Assembly (NCBI RefSeq): GCF_048001765.1
Contig: NZ_CP181447.1
Location: 1-64,000 of the forward strand
Direction of reading: 5' to 3'
DNA from: Bombiscardovia asteroides_K
Lineage (GTDB): Bacteria > Actinomycetota > Actinomycetes > Actinomycetales > Bifidobacteriaceae
DNA: 64,000 nt
A program made the position numbers and the translations under genes. The notes under the pieces were generated by a model. The model made no database searches and was not told the origin of the DNA. It was given only the letters and a program-made list of their open reading frames with translations. Each line of letters starts with the position of its first letter. Position 1 is the stretch's first letter. Shown here piece by piece: positions 43,174 through 52,688 of the stretch.

Positions 43174-43849
43174 AGGCTCCACATCCCATAAGGACCAGAC
43201 CCAGGGCACACATGAGCGCATCCAGTCTGGTGAAGGCAATCCGTTGGATGGAGGTCTTGGGCCCGGGGTCGCCGATCCCCCTGGTCAGGGCGGCCGAGGT
43301 CAGGTCGGAGGCCACATTGGTGGCGTTATTGAGCAGGGGGACGTAGATGTACTCCATGGTTCGCATCGGATGCCTGACCATGTCGCCGGTGGTGACCGCG
43401 ATCCCCCTGAATTTCATGGCCCGCCTGATCTGGGCATAGTCGTGCCTGACGGTCGGGAAGAAGCGGAAGAGGACACTGACGGGGATGACCAGCCACTGGG
43501 GGGCGTGGATCCTGCGCAGCAGGTAAACCAGCTCCGAGACCTTGGTGGTGCCCATCATGAAGGCCGCAACCAGCACCAGGGGGAGGATCCTGCCCACGCC
43601 GATGAAGAGGAAGAGCAGGTAATGCCCCGGCAGGTTCTCGGGAAAGACCATGGCCAGGGAGGCGCCCAGGGCGAAGACCAGACAGACCAGAAGCCAGGCC
43701 TGGCCCTTCCTCACTCTGCCCACGATGACCTGGAAGCTGCAGAAGTAGATGTTGATGGCCAGGACCAGCGGAGTGGGGAGGGTGACGAAAATCAGGGCGT
43801 TGGCGAAGATGACCAGCAGGAATCTGGTGTAGATGGAGATGGGCCTCAT
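43151..43849 (-). CDS. ecfT: ECF transporter T (transmembrane) component
   Basis: A 232-residue membrane protein with five helices and the coupling-helix motif seen in EcfT proteins (RRIHAPQWLVIPVSVLFRFFPTVRHDYAQIRRAMKFRG). It joins the ATPase to the S component. The ATG at 43849 overlaps the S gene stop (ATGA), so both are coupled. Family membership is clear. Confidence 0.9.
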   Translation of the reverse strand: MRPISIYTRFLLVIFANALIFVTLPTPLVLAINIYFCSFQVIVGRVRKGQAWLLVCLVFALGASLAMVFPENLPGHYLLFLFIGVGRILPLVLVAAFMMGTTKVSELVYLLRRIHAPQWLVIPVSVLFRFFPTVRHDYAQIRRAMKFRGIAVTTGDMVRHPMRTMEYIYVPLLNNATNVASDLTSAALTRGIGDPGPKTSIQRIAFTRLDALMCALGLVLMGCGAYVAMFQA

Positions 43850-44454
43850 TGCTTGGCGGGTATCCGGTTGAAATGCCGGTCGACGATCCGGGCGCCTATC
43901 CATGCCCCGAGCAGGGCGCCGACCAGGGTGGCCAGGATGCAGACCAGGAAAGTGGCTCCGGTGATGGGTGCGAAGACCCCGTTGATGTACTCCTGGCTCT
44001 TGCCGCGGCGGACTAGGCTGGCCACATAGGCGTCCTTCATGAACCAGAGGGGTAGGACGGGGCCGGTGCAGCCGAAGGTGAGGATGACGTAGCTCAGGTA
44101 GCGGGCCAGGTTGGGGCGGCTCTCCCTGAGCGAGGACTGAACCAGGTCAGCCAGCAGGCCGCAGAAGGCGTAGGGGATGAAGGAGAGGGCGAAGTGGCCG
44201 AAGACCAGCAGGAATAGGCCCATGATGACGCCGACGATGGTGATGGCCCCGAACCTGGGCACCCGGCGGATCATCAGCATGTAGACCGGGCCGGAGACCA
44301 GCCCCACCACAGCGGGGATAAAGAGGGAGGACAGACCGGGCATGACCAGGCCAGCCAGGAAGACGGTGATGAAGTTGCCCACCGCCATGCTGACGAAGTA
44401 GAGGGCCGTGAAAATGCCGACGTTGACCAGGTCTTTTGTCTTCAGTGCTTTCAT
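43846..44454 (-). CDS. ECF substrate-binding S component, MptD/Trep_Strep family
   Basis: A 202-residue, six-helix membrane protein. The start MKALKTKDLVNVGIFTALYF and the length fit the MptD family (Trep_Strep) of S components. Their ligands are not well established. With EcfT and the fused ATPase it forms a dedicated uptake system in one coupled operon. The start has GGGAG about nine bases upstream. A pair of exporter-fold ABC half-transporters starts divergently 219 bases away; that arrangement recalls loci such as the equibactin cluster of streptococci, so a metal-chelate or vitamin-like ligand is possible but unproven. Confidence 0.85.
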   Translation of the reverse strand: MKALKTKDLVNVGIFTALYFVSMAVGNFITVFLAGLVMPGLSSLFIPAVVGLVSGPVYMLMIRRVPRFGAITIVGVIMGLFLLVFGHFALSFIPYAFCGLLADLVQSSLRESRPNLARYLSYVILTFGCTGPVLPLWFMKDAYVASLVRRGKSQEYINGVFAPITGATFLVCILATLVGALLGAWIGARIVDRHFNRIPAKQ

Positions 44455-44673
44455 AAAGGATCGCTCCCATCTGGGTGGCGGTCGCTCGGCCCTAGGCCAT
44501 ATCCGCCGATTTCAGGTTGTGCCGTCAAGTTTAGGAGGGCCGGGAGGGAAAGTAAATGATATTTTTTTATGTCTCTTGCCAGTGCTTCACAATCAGGGTA
44601 TTGCCTGGCGCGCGAGGATTTTGTTAGTGTCCACTGAGAGGGGCGTATCAGAAAGGCGGCACGGAGGACAGGC
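44455..44673. promoter_or_regulatory. Divergent promoter region of ECF operon and ABC pair
   Basis: 219 bases between the ECF S gene (minus) and the ABC half-transporter (plus). A T-rich run ATATTTTTTTATG lies at about 44560-44572. No riboswitch I know could be recognised. It probably holds both promoters, so one regulator could govern both transporters. Confidence 0.5.
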
Positions 44674-46554
44674 ATGATCAGCAAGCGACTACTTCATCTA
44701 CCGGGAGCCAGGATGGGCGTCAGCCTCCTGCTGGCCCTCCTGCAGACGATCGGCGCATTGGCGGAGGTCCTCCTCTTGCCGGTGGCCATCGCGGCCGTGG
44801 GCCGTTCCCTTGGCCTGCCTGTCCCCCATGCCCTTGCCTGGGTGCCCGGTCGACCAGGGCCTCTGGCGGCCTTGATAGGCGCGCTGATCCTGGTTCGGCT
44901 CCTGGCCCAGGCGGTCGCCAGGTCCGTCAGCGCCCGGCTGGCTGATGGGATGGGCAAGGCGCTCTCCCAGGCCCTGTACCTGTCCGTGTTCGACCCCAAT
45001 AGGCAGGAGGACGACCTGGGCGTTCCGGCGCAGACCCTGGCCAGGCTTTCAACCGAGGGGGTCAAGTCGGTCGTCTCCTACTTCACAGCCTATATTCCGG
45101 CCCTGGTCCAGACTGCCCTGATGCTGGTCGTGACCCTGGTCGTCCTCCTGCCTGTCAGCCCCCTGGCTGCTGGGATTGTCGTAATCGGTATGGTGGCCCT
45201 GCCTCTGGCTTCCAAGCCCACCATGGGCGAGAACATCAAGGTGCAGCTGGGCCAGTTGCGCAAGTATGACAAGGTCGGCGTCCACTTCGAGCATGCCCTG
45301 AGGGGGCTCAACACCCTGAAGATCTTCGGGGCAGATCAACGGCAGGCCGACGATCTGGCCGAGGAGTCCGAGGGGTTCCGCCGGATAACCATGGGGGTTC
45401 TGGGCGGGCAGCTGCGCTCGCTGATCAAAGCCGACGTGGTCATCTACACCAGTCTTATTCTGGCGGTTGCAGCTACGGTCCTGATCGGGCAGGACGGGCC
45501 CTCTCGAGTGTTGTCCTGCCTGGTTGTCGCCCTGGCTGGGGTCCGGCTCTTTGCACCTGAGCGACAGCTGGTCTATATGATGCATTCCGGCATGGTCGCC
45601 ATTAAACAGGGCAAGGCCATCGACGATATTCTCCAGGCGCGGCAGGGGAGCGACGGGGAGTTGGCGGCTCCGGGGACGACTCCTGAGTCACGCGAGAGTA
45701 CGGGTTCGGAGACGGCTCCGGAAGCGAGTCTCGAAACTTCTGAGGTAGCAGTTCGGGAATCTGACTCGGCATCCGCTTCGAAGCAAGCAGATCAGGCGGA
45801 TATGTCTGGCGATGATTCGCTAGGCATCAGCGCTCGCGATTTGACCTACACCTATCCTGACGGCTTCCAGGCCCTGACCGATCTGAACTTCGATCTGCCT
45901 GCCAAGGGACATGTGGGTTTGGTCGGCGCTTCGGGCTCCGGCAAGAGCACCTTGGCGGGCCTGCTGTCCGGGCGCCTTCAGGGGTATGCCGGAGAGCTGT
46001 CCATTGGCGGGCGCCAGATCAGTGACCTGTCGCGCGAGGATCTGGTCGGCCTACAGACCGTGGTTCGGGGAACCGATCACCTCTTCACCGGAACCATCAG
46101 GTCGAATCTGGACCCGGCCGGACTGGGCTACTCGGATTGGGAGCTGCAGGATGCGCTGGACCAGGTCGACCTGACCGGTCTTGTCCAGAGCAAGGGCGGG
46201 CTGGACGCTCCTATCGACCCCGAGGGAGGCAACCTTTCCGGAGGGCAGCGGCAGCGCCTGTCCATTGCCCGTGGGCTCCTGCGGCGTTCTCCTTTCTATA
46301 TCTTCGACGAGGCCACCAGCGCCGTGGATCGCGAGCATGACGCCACTCTGGCTGCTTTGATGGATGCGTTGGGCAAGGAGTCCCTTGTCCTGACCATCAC
46401 CCACCGCCTGGCCGGGGTTCGTAATGCTGATTCCATCCTCTTCTTGCAGGGGGGCCGTCTGGCGGAAAGCGGTGGTTTCTGTGATTTGATGGATGCCGGG
46501 GGCGGATTTGCGGCCCAGTGGAAGGAGCAGGCCCAGTATGAGGACGGGGAGTGA
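44674..46554 (+). CDS. Exporter-fold ABC half-transporter (membrane domain plus ATPase), first of pair
   Basis: A 626-residue protein with six N-terminal helices (about 15-300) and a C-terminal ATPase (about 395-620): Walker A GASGSGKST, signature LSGGQRQRL and Walker B FYIFDEATS. The linker at about 325-390 is an odd Ser/Glu/Ala-rich low-complexity stretch. It resembles CydD/CydC-like and YbtPQ-like half-transporters. A GGAGGA site precedes the ATG at 44674. The partner gene starts four bases after the stop, so a heterodimer is likely. Direction of transport cannot be told. Confidence 0.88.
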   Translation: MISKRLLHLPGARMGVSLLLALLQTIGALAEVLLLPVAIAAVGRSLGLPVPHALAWVPGRPGPLAALIGALILVRLLAQAVARSVSARLADGMGKALSQALYLSVFDPNRQEDDLGVPAQTLARLSTEGVKSVVSYFTAYIPALVQTALMLVVTLVVLLPVSPLAAGIVVIGMVALPLASKPTMGENIKVQLGQLRKYDKVGVHFEHALRGLNTLKIFGADQRQADDLAEESEGFRRITMGVLGGQLRSLIKADVVIYTSLILAVAATVLIGQDGPSRVLSCLVVALAGVRLFAPERQLVYMMHSGMVAIKQGKAIDDILQARQGSDGELAAPGTTPESRESTGSETAPEASLETSEVAVRESDSASASKQADQADMSGDDSLGISARDLTYTYPDGFQALTDLNFDLPAKGHVGLVGASGSGKSTLAGLLSGRLQGYAGELSIGGRQISDLSREDLVGLQTVVRGTDHLFTGTIRSNLDPAGLGYSDWELQDALDQVDLTGLVQSKGGLDAPIDPEGGNLSGGQRQRLSIARGLLRRSPFYIFDEATSAVDREHDATLAALMDALGKESLVLTITHRLAGVRNADSILFLQGGRLAESGGFCDLMDAGGGFAAQWKEQAQYEDGE

Positions 46555-46558
46555 CGAC

Positions 46559-48289
46559 ATGCAGCAGACGACCGGCAATCTGACGATGATGCGCCGTATG
46601 GCCCGGCTGATGAAGCCTCTGGCCGGTACGGAGGGCAAGGCCATCCTCTGCGGCAGCCTGGGCCACCTCTTCGCGGTCTGGAGCATGATGGCAGCCGCAG
46701 CGGCCCTGATTGGCCTGGTTACAGACTGGCCCCCGTTGAATGGCCAGTGGGTCGTCTGGGCCCTGGTGGCGGTTCTGACTGCTCTCAGCCGTGGGGTCAT
46801 GGCCTATGGGGAGCAGTACTACAACCACGAGATGGCCTTCAGCATGCTCCGTGACATTCGCACGACGGTCTTCGACAAGATGCGGTCCCTGGCCCCGGCC
46901 GGCCTGCGCGATCAGGCGCGCGGAGACATGGTGACAGTGATCACCAACGACATCGAGCTGCTGGAGATTTTCTACGCCCACACGCTTTCGCCCATCGCCA
47001 TCGCCCTGGTGACCTCCCTGGCCAACCTGGCCCTGCTCACCTGGCTCTCGCCCTGGATGGGTCTGGCCGCCCTGGTCTCCTACCTGATCGTCGGCCTGCT
47101 TATCCCCATCCTGAGCGCAAGGCCCACCTTCAAGGTGGCTATGGAGGAGCGAACGGCCCAAGCCAATTTGCACTCTCTACTTCTGGAGACCCTGCAGGGT
47201 CGCACCGAACTGGCGGGGTTGGGGGCTCTTGGCAACACCCGTCGCCGGGTGGGAGCTGCCACGGATCAGATGCTGAATGCCCGGGGGCGCACCTCTGGGC
47301 GGACCATCGCCAACGACATGGTCACCAACGTGGTCACTCTGATCTGCGTTGGAGCTTTCACCCTGATGGCCTGCCACCTAGGTTCGGCAGGGTTGGTGGA
47401 TCCGGCTCGTGGGATGATCGGACTGGTCGGCTTCCTCTCTTCCTTTGCTCCCTTGATACCTGTGGCCCGGCTAGGTGCTGGCTTGCAGCCTACTCTGGCT
47501 GCTGCCAGGCGGGTTTTCTCGCTTTTGGACAAGGAGCCGCCTGTGCGTGAGGTGGAATCCGATCATGGGAATCTTCTGGCGGAGTTCACTGGAGAGGAGG
47601 CCAAGGCGGTTTCCTTCTCCTACGCTGGCAAGACTGACACGTGCAAGACTCACTCGGGTGAACATGGTGGTCGAATCTCGGTTTTGGATAATCTGGATCT
47701 TTCCATCAAGCCTGGCGAGCTGATCGGCATCCAAGGCGCCAACGGGGCTGGCAAGTCCACTTTGATTGACTTGCTGATGCGGTTCCAGGAGCGTAGCGGC
47801 GGGGACCTGACCGTCTCTGGCCTGCCTATCGAGACCATCCGCACCGCCGATCTGCGTGCTCAGCAGACTCTGGTGAGCCAGGACACCTACATATTCAGTC
47901 TCACCTTGGCTGACAACATCGCCTTGGCTCGGCCCGAAGCCAGCAGGGCGGATATCGAGCAGGCGGCCCATGACGCATGCTTGGACGATTTGATCGACCA
48001 GTTGCCCGACGGCTTGGATCACCTTCTGGCTGACAACGGCTCGGACCTGTCCGAGGGGCAGCGGCAGCGGATAGCATTGGCTCGCGCCTTCCTGAGCTCG
48101 GCCCCCTTCATGCTCCTGGACGAGCCCACCAGCAACATGGATGCTCTCTTGGAGGGCCGGGTTCTGACCAGGCTGATTGAGCGGAAGGATGACCGTACCT
48201 GTCTGATTGTTTCTCATCGTCCTTCGGTCTTTGCCCGGGTTGACCGGTTGCTGACGCTACAGAATGGCAGACTGCTAGTTTCTGCCTAA
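46559..48289 (+). CDS. Exporter-fold ABC half-transporter, second of pair
   Basis: A 576-residue partner with six helices and an ATPase (about 385-570): Walker A GANGAGKST, Walker B MLLDEPTS and signature LSEGQRQRI. The third residue of the signature is Glu instead of Gly, so one site of the heterodimer may be degenerate, as in other heterodimeric exporters. The ATG at 46559 has GGGGAG seven bases upstream. The frame is open further up inside the previous gene, but that is probably not used. This is the last clearly chromosomal gene before the AT-rich block. Confidence 0.88.
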   Translation: MQQTTGNLTMMRRMARLMKPLAGTEGKAILCGSLGHLFAVWSMMAAAAALIGLVTDWPPLNGQWVVWALVAVLTALSRGVMAYGEQYYNHEMAFSMLRDIRTTVFDKMRSLAPAGLRDQARGDMVTVITNDIELLEIFYAHTLSPIAIALVTSLANLALLTWLSPWMGLAALVSYLIVGLLIPILSARPTFKVAMEERTAQANLHSLLLETLQGRTELAGLGALGNTRRRVGAATDQMLNARGRTSGRTIANDMVTNVVTLICVGAFTLMACHLGSAGLVDPARGMIGLVGFLSSFAPLIPVARLGAGLQPTLAAARRVFSLLDKEPPVREVESDHGNLLAEFTGEEAKAVSFSYAGKTDTCKTHSGEHGGRISVLDNLDLSIKPGELIGIQGANGAGKSTLIDLLMRFQERSGGDLTVSGLPIETIRTADLRAQQTLVSQDTYIFSLTLADNIALARPEASRADIEQAAHDACLDDLIDQLPDGLDHLLADNGSDLSEGQRQRIALARAFLSSAPFMLLDEPTSNMDALLEGRVLTRLIERKDDRTCLIVSHRPSVFARVDRLLTLQNGRLLVSA

Positions 48290-49263
48290 TTATTTTTTGG
48301 ATGACATGCTGACTAATTACAATGTTGACTAGAATCTTTGCATATATACAAATCTGTGTCAGCAATAAATATGTAAAAGACAAGAGAACACACTTGAGAG
48401 TTCCTTATCGCCGAACCTGAAACGAGATTACTCACTAGAGACAAATCAGAGGACATTAGTTCGAAGGGGCAAGTGCGCATTCTCGTACTGGAATGACGAT
48501 ACGGATCTGAAACAGGACCTTATCCGAAGATTTAGCAAGCACGAAAGGATAGGAAAGTTCGCTGATGGCTCCTATACTGATTTGGGCCGGACAGATGAAC
48601 AATCAAGACTGGCTCAGTGTCATTTGACAGGATTTCAGTTTAGTGCGCGAACGTGCCAAGATAAAATGCCGTTACGTTGTTCTGGCTTTCTGCACGGCTT
48701 TCTTTGGGTGAGAGGAGAGATCGTGGCGTCAATAATTTCGATAGACCAGATTTTCTTTAAATAAGCTAGGTGTAGAGTGTTTGTTATTTACATTGCCTAC
48801 TAATTCGAATTGGGTCTGCGTGAGCATTCGGAGATTCTCGGAAAGCTGGACATGGGGGGCAGTTTTAATAGACTGAGGTATGACCGTAGTCATTGCGGTG
48901 CGAGCCGTCCAGGTTGAGCTTGAGCCCAAAGGAATATGTGTTGGCAAAGGCGTTAGCACATCGTACTTCCGTAATTAATGCTTCTATATTAGATGCTTAA
49001 TTGCCTTATTCACTTTCCATAAGTATAGGTGCTCTATTTCTATTCACTTATCCTTATGTTGAATACTGTGTAATAATAGATATTGCTGGAGAGCGGTAAA
49101 ACTCTCGAAAATGAGGTTCGGCTATAAATATACTTGCAAAAAGATATACGGATTTATCTTACACAAAGAGCCTTTGGGTATGAATTTTCAGTTCAACAAT
49201 TAGATAATTCACGTGTATTGAGCAATAGTGTTATCAAAGAGGAAGAGCTTTGAGGGATCGCTG
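48290..49263. other. AT-rich, gene-poor start of the foreign block
   Basis: Base composition drops sharply after 48,290. The stretch contains only a start-less open frame (listed separately) and short frames without ribosome sites. The 76-codon minus-strand frame at 48729-48959 looks accidental. No IS-like inverted repeats were recognised. Confidence 0.5.
48369..48764 (+). pseudogene. Open frame without a normal start, possible gene remnant
   Basis: The frame is open for 131 codons after a TAA at 48366-48368 and ends at TAA 48762-48764. Its translation includes KCAFSYWNDDTDLKQDLIRRF, then KHERIGKFADGSYTDLGR and SIISIDQIFFK. There is no ATG or GTG near its left end; the first usable TTG is at 48582. 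The residue mix is protein-like, so I suspect the 3' part of a gene decayed when the island formed. The family is not recognised. The frame could also be chance. Confidence 0.35.
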
Positions 49264-51189
49264 ATGGTTTTGCGAATAGACAGAATTGATACAAAAGAGC
49301 AGGCGCAGATCTTTGCCGAGAGGTTGGTATCTTCATCGCAAATATATTTTCTTGATGGAGCATGGGGTAGCGGTAAGAGTGAATATCTGAAAAATGTAGA
49401 GTCATATTTGCCTAAACAATTCAAATTCGTTCAATTGACGTTATGGAAGCCTAGCAGTAAGGCTACATTGGCCAAAAAGCTGTTTGCTGTTACTAATCCT
49501 TACCTGTCATTTTTGGGCACTTTTTTTGGGTGGGTTTTGATATCCATTATGGTATTTGGCAGTATCGTATTGACCTATGAAAGTGTTATGCCGACTAGTA
49601 ATACTCGAGATATCCCTCTGCTCATTACCGCAATAGCTGTCATAGTGACCACATTATATGGGTTCTTGAAAAGAAAATGGTTGGACGTAGATTGTATAAG
49701 GATGGTTATGTCCTCGTGGACTTTAAGATCTAAGAGACACCATAAAATACTTGTTGTGGACGATTTCGACCGTCTTGATGAAAATCTTCAAAGAGAGTTA
49801 TATATACTTTTCAACTCTGTTAGGGCGGTACCTTCTGGTTTGCTTAAAGCATTTCAGGAACCCGCACGGGTAGTGTTCGTGGGTGACTTGCGGAAGTTAA
49901 AAAATACTGAAGATAATTATTTGGGCAAAATAATAGATCAAAAGGTTGCGCTTCCCTTCCGGCTCCAATCCAACAGTGTTGCACACTACATGGCTATTAA
50001 ATTGACAAATGAACTGGGCTGTGACTGTTCAATGATTAAAGGATTGTTCACTGAAGAGAAGCGTACATTACGTGACGCAAATCAGTTCCTTGCTTATGTA
50101 GAACAAGAAGTAATAGAGGAGCGAAAAGCAGGAAAAGTCCAATTAGATCAAGAGCTATTTGTTATATATCTCTATGTGTTTCATCCAGACAAATATCGCA
50201 TGTTATTAGATGGCTGGTTGCCAGAGTCAAAAGGAAGTAAAGAAGTAGTTTCTCCAACCAACAGAAAAGTTGAAGATAAGAAGCATGACACGACTCTGGT
50301 TACGGAACTGATGCAAGCGATGTTTCAGCCTAGATCGTCAAATCCCCCTGATTTTCAGAAAAACAAGTCGGCTTATTTTGTCAACGAGCTAGCTACTAAT
50401 CACTCGCTTTTTGAATTAAGAGAAATCATTGATTCGGATTCAGAAACTCTTGTTAGATTGCTTAGCGCTAATGAAGCTTCTAAAGATGCTTGGTATGAAG
50501 AGTTTTGTTACTTTATCGAAAATATGGTAGCAGAAGAATATGAGACGGTTCAACAGGTGCTAGAGCAATCTGCGATGTTGATCATGAGATCTGAAGTGAG
50601 GCATCAACCAAATTCTCTTATTCGTCTTATTTTCAGAAGGCGCTGCGATGCAATCATTGGAAAGAATAGAGATATTCATGATAAAGATCTCATAATAAAA
50701 TACAATGAGATTTTCGCTAGTGCTGGGGTTATAAATCCCACTGAATGCATGTTTTATTACAGAACGTGTTTGGACTTATACGGTAGGTGGGAATACGAAG
50801 GAGGGTATATATCCCGTTCGGTGCCATTTATTAATAATAAAAATGTTATGGAATATTTTAGTGATACTGCGAGAACGGTGGAGGGGAATCTAAATTTTGG
50901 TAAAAACGATTATGATGCAGAGGCCCTGATTGTGCAATTGGGATATAGCTATTATATTGACGGACCAATCGATCCACATGTGAATCCTGATTTCCGATCA
51001 AAAGTTGGATCAATTGAAAAGCTAAAGCCGTCTGAATATCAAGAATTTTGGAAGACGTACAATATCCAACCATGGGAAAACGATAGGACTGTTTTAACTG
51101 GTAGTAAAGCTTTGGATTTCGACTATAGAGGTCAAAAATATAGCGTCAACGTATTGAATCGCCTAACTCGCGGGTCTAATCAAGGTTAA
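49264..51189 (+). CDS. KAP-family P-loop NTPase with two membrane helices
   Basis: A 641-residue protein. Walker A GAWGSGKS is at about 32-39. Two membrane helices lie between Walker A and Walker B (about 81-105 and 117-136), the hallmark of KAP NTPases. Walker B KILVVDDFDRLD is near 160-171. The remaining 450 residues are mostly helical with no domain I recognise. KAP proteins are membrane-associated STAND-like ATPases, patchily spread by transfer, and some lie in defence loci. I took the ATG at 49264 because GAGGG lies upstream; a GTG at 49228 adds 12 residues. AT-rich codons mark it as foreign. Defence is a guess from its AbiH neighbour. Confidence 0.82.
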   Translation: MVLRIDRIDTKEQAQIFAERLVSSSQIYFLDGAWGSGKSEYLKNVESYLPKQFKFVQLTLWKPSSKATLAKKLFAVTNPYLSFLGTFFGWVLISIMVFGSIVLTYESVMPTSNTRDIPLLITAIAVIVTTLYGFLKRKWLDVDCIRMVMSSWTLRSKRHHKILVVDDFDRLDENLQRELYILFNSVRAVPSGLLKAFQEPARVVFVGDLRKLKNTEDNYLGKIIDQKVALPFRLQSNSVAHYMAIKLTNELGCDCSMIKGLFTEEKRTLRDANQFLAYVEQEVIEERKAGKVQLDQELFVIYLYVFHPDKYRMLLDGWLPESKGSKEVVSPTNRKVEDKKHDTTLVTELMQAMFQPRSSNPPDFQKNKSAYFVNELATNHSLFELREIIDSDSETLVRLLSANEASKDAWYEEFCYFIENMVAEEYETVQQVLEQSAMLIMRSEVRHQPNSLIRLIFRRRCDAIIGKNRDIHDKDLIIKYNEIFASAGVINPTECMFYYRTCLDLYGRWEYEGGYISRSVPFINNKNVMEYFSDTARTVEGNLNFGKNDYDAEALIVQLGYSYYIDGPIDPHVNPDFRSKVGSIEKLKPSEYQEFWKTYNIQPWENDRTVLTGSKALDFDYRGQKYSVNVLNRLTRGSNQG

Positions 51190-51657
51190 TATTCAGCTTC
51201 ATTCGTCAGATCATACCATTGCTGAATTTGTCTAATAGTAGTATTCCAAGAGGTACTGAAGAAAATATGTCTGATGACTGTGAATTGTGAGTATGTGGGT
51301 ATTGAATGATAGGGAACAATTGGTAAAAGCATCTAATTTTGTTGTCATTAGTCGTAACCACTCAAAGTAGAGCAATGGCTCAATTTGGTAGTTTATCAAG
51401 ATGTATCTGAAGCTATTGGTTGTAAAGCTCAGAGATATGCTCTGGCAGCAAAACGGTCAATTTGTTATTAAGCGTCTGAGTAACCTCAAGAATGCTTGGA
51501 ATTTGAGCTGGTTCGGAATTGTCATGAATTCGGTTCCTTGCGATTGTTTGCCGGTAGCTAGAGCTTGAAAGTCCAGTGTCAGCAGTGACTCTTTGCTAGA
51601 AGAGTAGAGTTTTTGGTAATACGCTCTTTGGCATTATTGATGTCTAGGTCTAAGACA

Positions 51658-51692
51658 TCTCTCTCTCTCTCTCCCCCCCCCCCCCCCCCCCC
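51658..51692. repeat. CT repeat followed by a run of 20 C
   Basis: TC/CT dinucleotides at 51658-51672 run directly into 20 cytosines (51673-51692). Tracts like this mispair and vary in length between cells. The exact length in an assembly is unreliable. A short frame from ATG 51640 crosses the tract and stops at about 51725; a different tract length could join it to the frame that follows. Confidence 0.9.
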
Positions 51693-51719
51693 AGCCGGAG
51701 GAGCTTTATCTTTACGCTT

Positions 51720-51869
51720 ATGCGATTAGAGAGTGTTGTTTGTCTCATCATTTATACACGGCGTAATGAAATTAACTTATTATTTGACACAACCCTAGTT
51801 ATACTTCTGTCAGAAGAATTTCTTCCGATCCAATACTATAAATATATAGGAAACGCAGAGGAACATTAA
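51720..51869 (+). CDS. Small hypothetical ORF after the C20 tract
   Basis: A 49-codon frame whose translation includes NEINLLFDTTLVILLSEEF and QYYKYIGNAEEH. GGAGGAGC lies about 15 bases before the ATG, rather far for a ribosome site. The frame is open upstream through the C-run to 51654. It could be a real small protein, the tail of a length-variable gene, or chance. No family recognised. Confidence 0.25.
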   Translation: MRLESVVCLIIYTRRNEINLLFDTTLVILLSEEFLPIQYYKYIGNAEEH

Positions 51870-52688
51870 AGAGAAAACTTAAAAACGGGGCAGTTCAAGG
51901 TGTAGATTTATAACTTGACAGCTCGCACTAAAAGACACAATTATTTGTGGAGACTATAAGGCGGTATTGTCATGTGACTTCAGCGTACGATCGAGCTCTT
52001 GCCTACTATCGTAATGGTTATAGGGTCAAAGACCCCTCTGGCAGCCAAGAATGACGAGGTTAGTAAAATGAATTAGGTTTTGGCCGATTGTTGAAATGCT
52101 CTCGAATGGGAATGTAACTAAAACGTGGATGTATGAAAGAGGCATAAATAGCGCAAAAAGATAACTAGTTTATTGGTGCCTTTAGAGTTTTAAAGTTTGA
52201 CTATAGTATCATTTTTCCTTCTCTCTCATTTAGAAATAGCAAGCTACACGAAATCTTGTCATGTGCTATTGCTTAAAGATGCGTTAAAGATACAGTTGTA
52301 TAAAACAGGACCGGATTCATAGGCTCGTGACATGGTTGTCAAGATGACGGTATTTGATGCCTAGCAACCGTTAACGCATGAATCGAGTCCTTCTCCTGGC
52401 TCCTATGGAGTCAATGAAATGATTTCACCACTGCTATCTTCCTAGTTCTAAGGGATTCTTGAGCATACGACTGGGATTGTGCGGACACCAGTAAGATCAT
52501 GAGCTGATGAGGCAATTAGCGATCCTCTCGTTTCTGTTCTACGAGATTAAGGGCTCCCATGTTTTCCACCACAAAACGAGATTACGTCAAGAAAAATGTG
52601 CTTAAAACCAACCTTTTCGCAGGAATGGGTTGATGTGTAAATTGATTCATTCCATTTAAGGATAAGCTATGATTTTTCTGCTTGTTGG

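Larger units (their letters stand above)
51190..52688. other. 1.5-kb interval between KAP and AbiH genes
   Basis: AT-rich sequence without a gene longer than 60 codons. It holds the CT/C20 tract and one 49-codon frame after it. A weak inverted pair, ATTCAGC (51191-51197) and GCTGAAT (51221-51227), just after the KAP stop may end that transcript. Nothing else was recognised. Confidence 0.5.

Noticed and set aside
48729..48959. 76-codon minus-strand frame in the AT-rich block
   Set aside because: No ribosome site, Thr/Ser/Pro-rich random look and overlap with the open frame on the plus strand.
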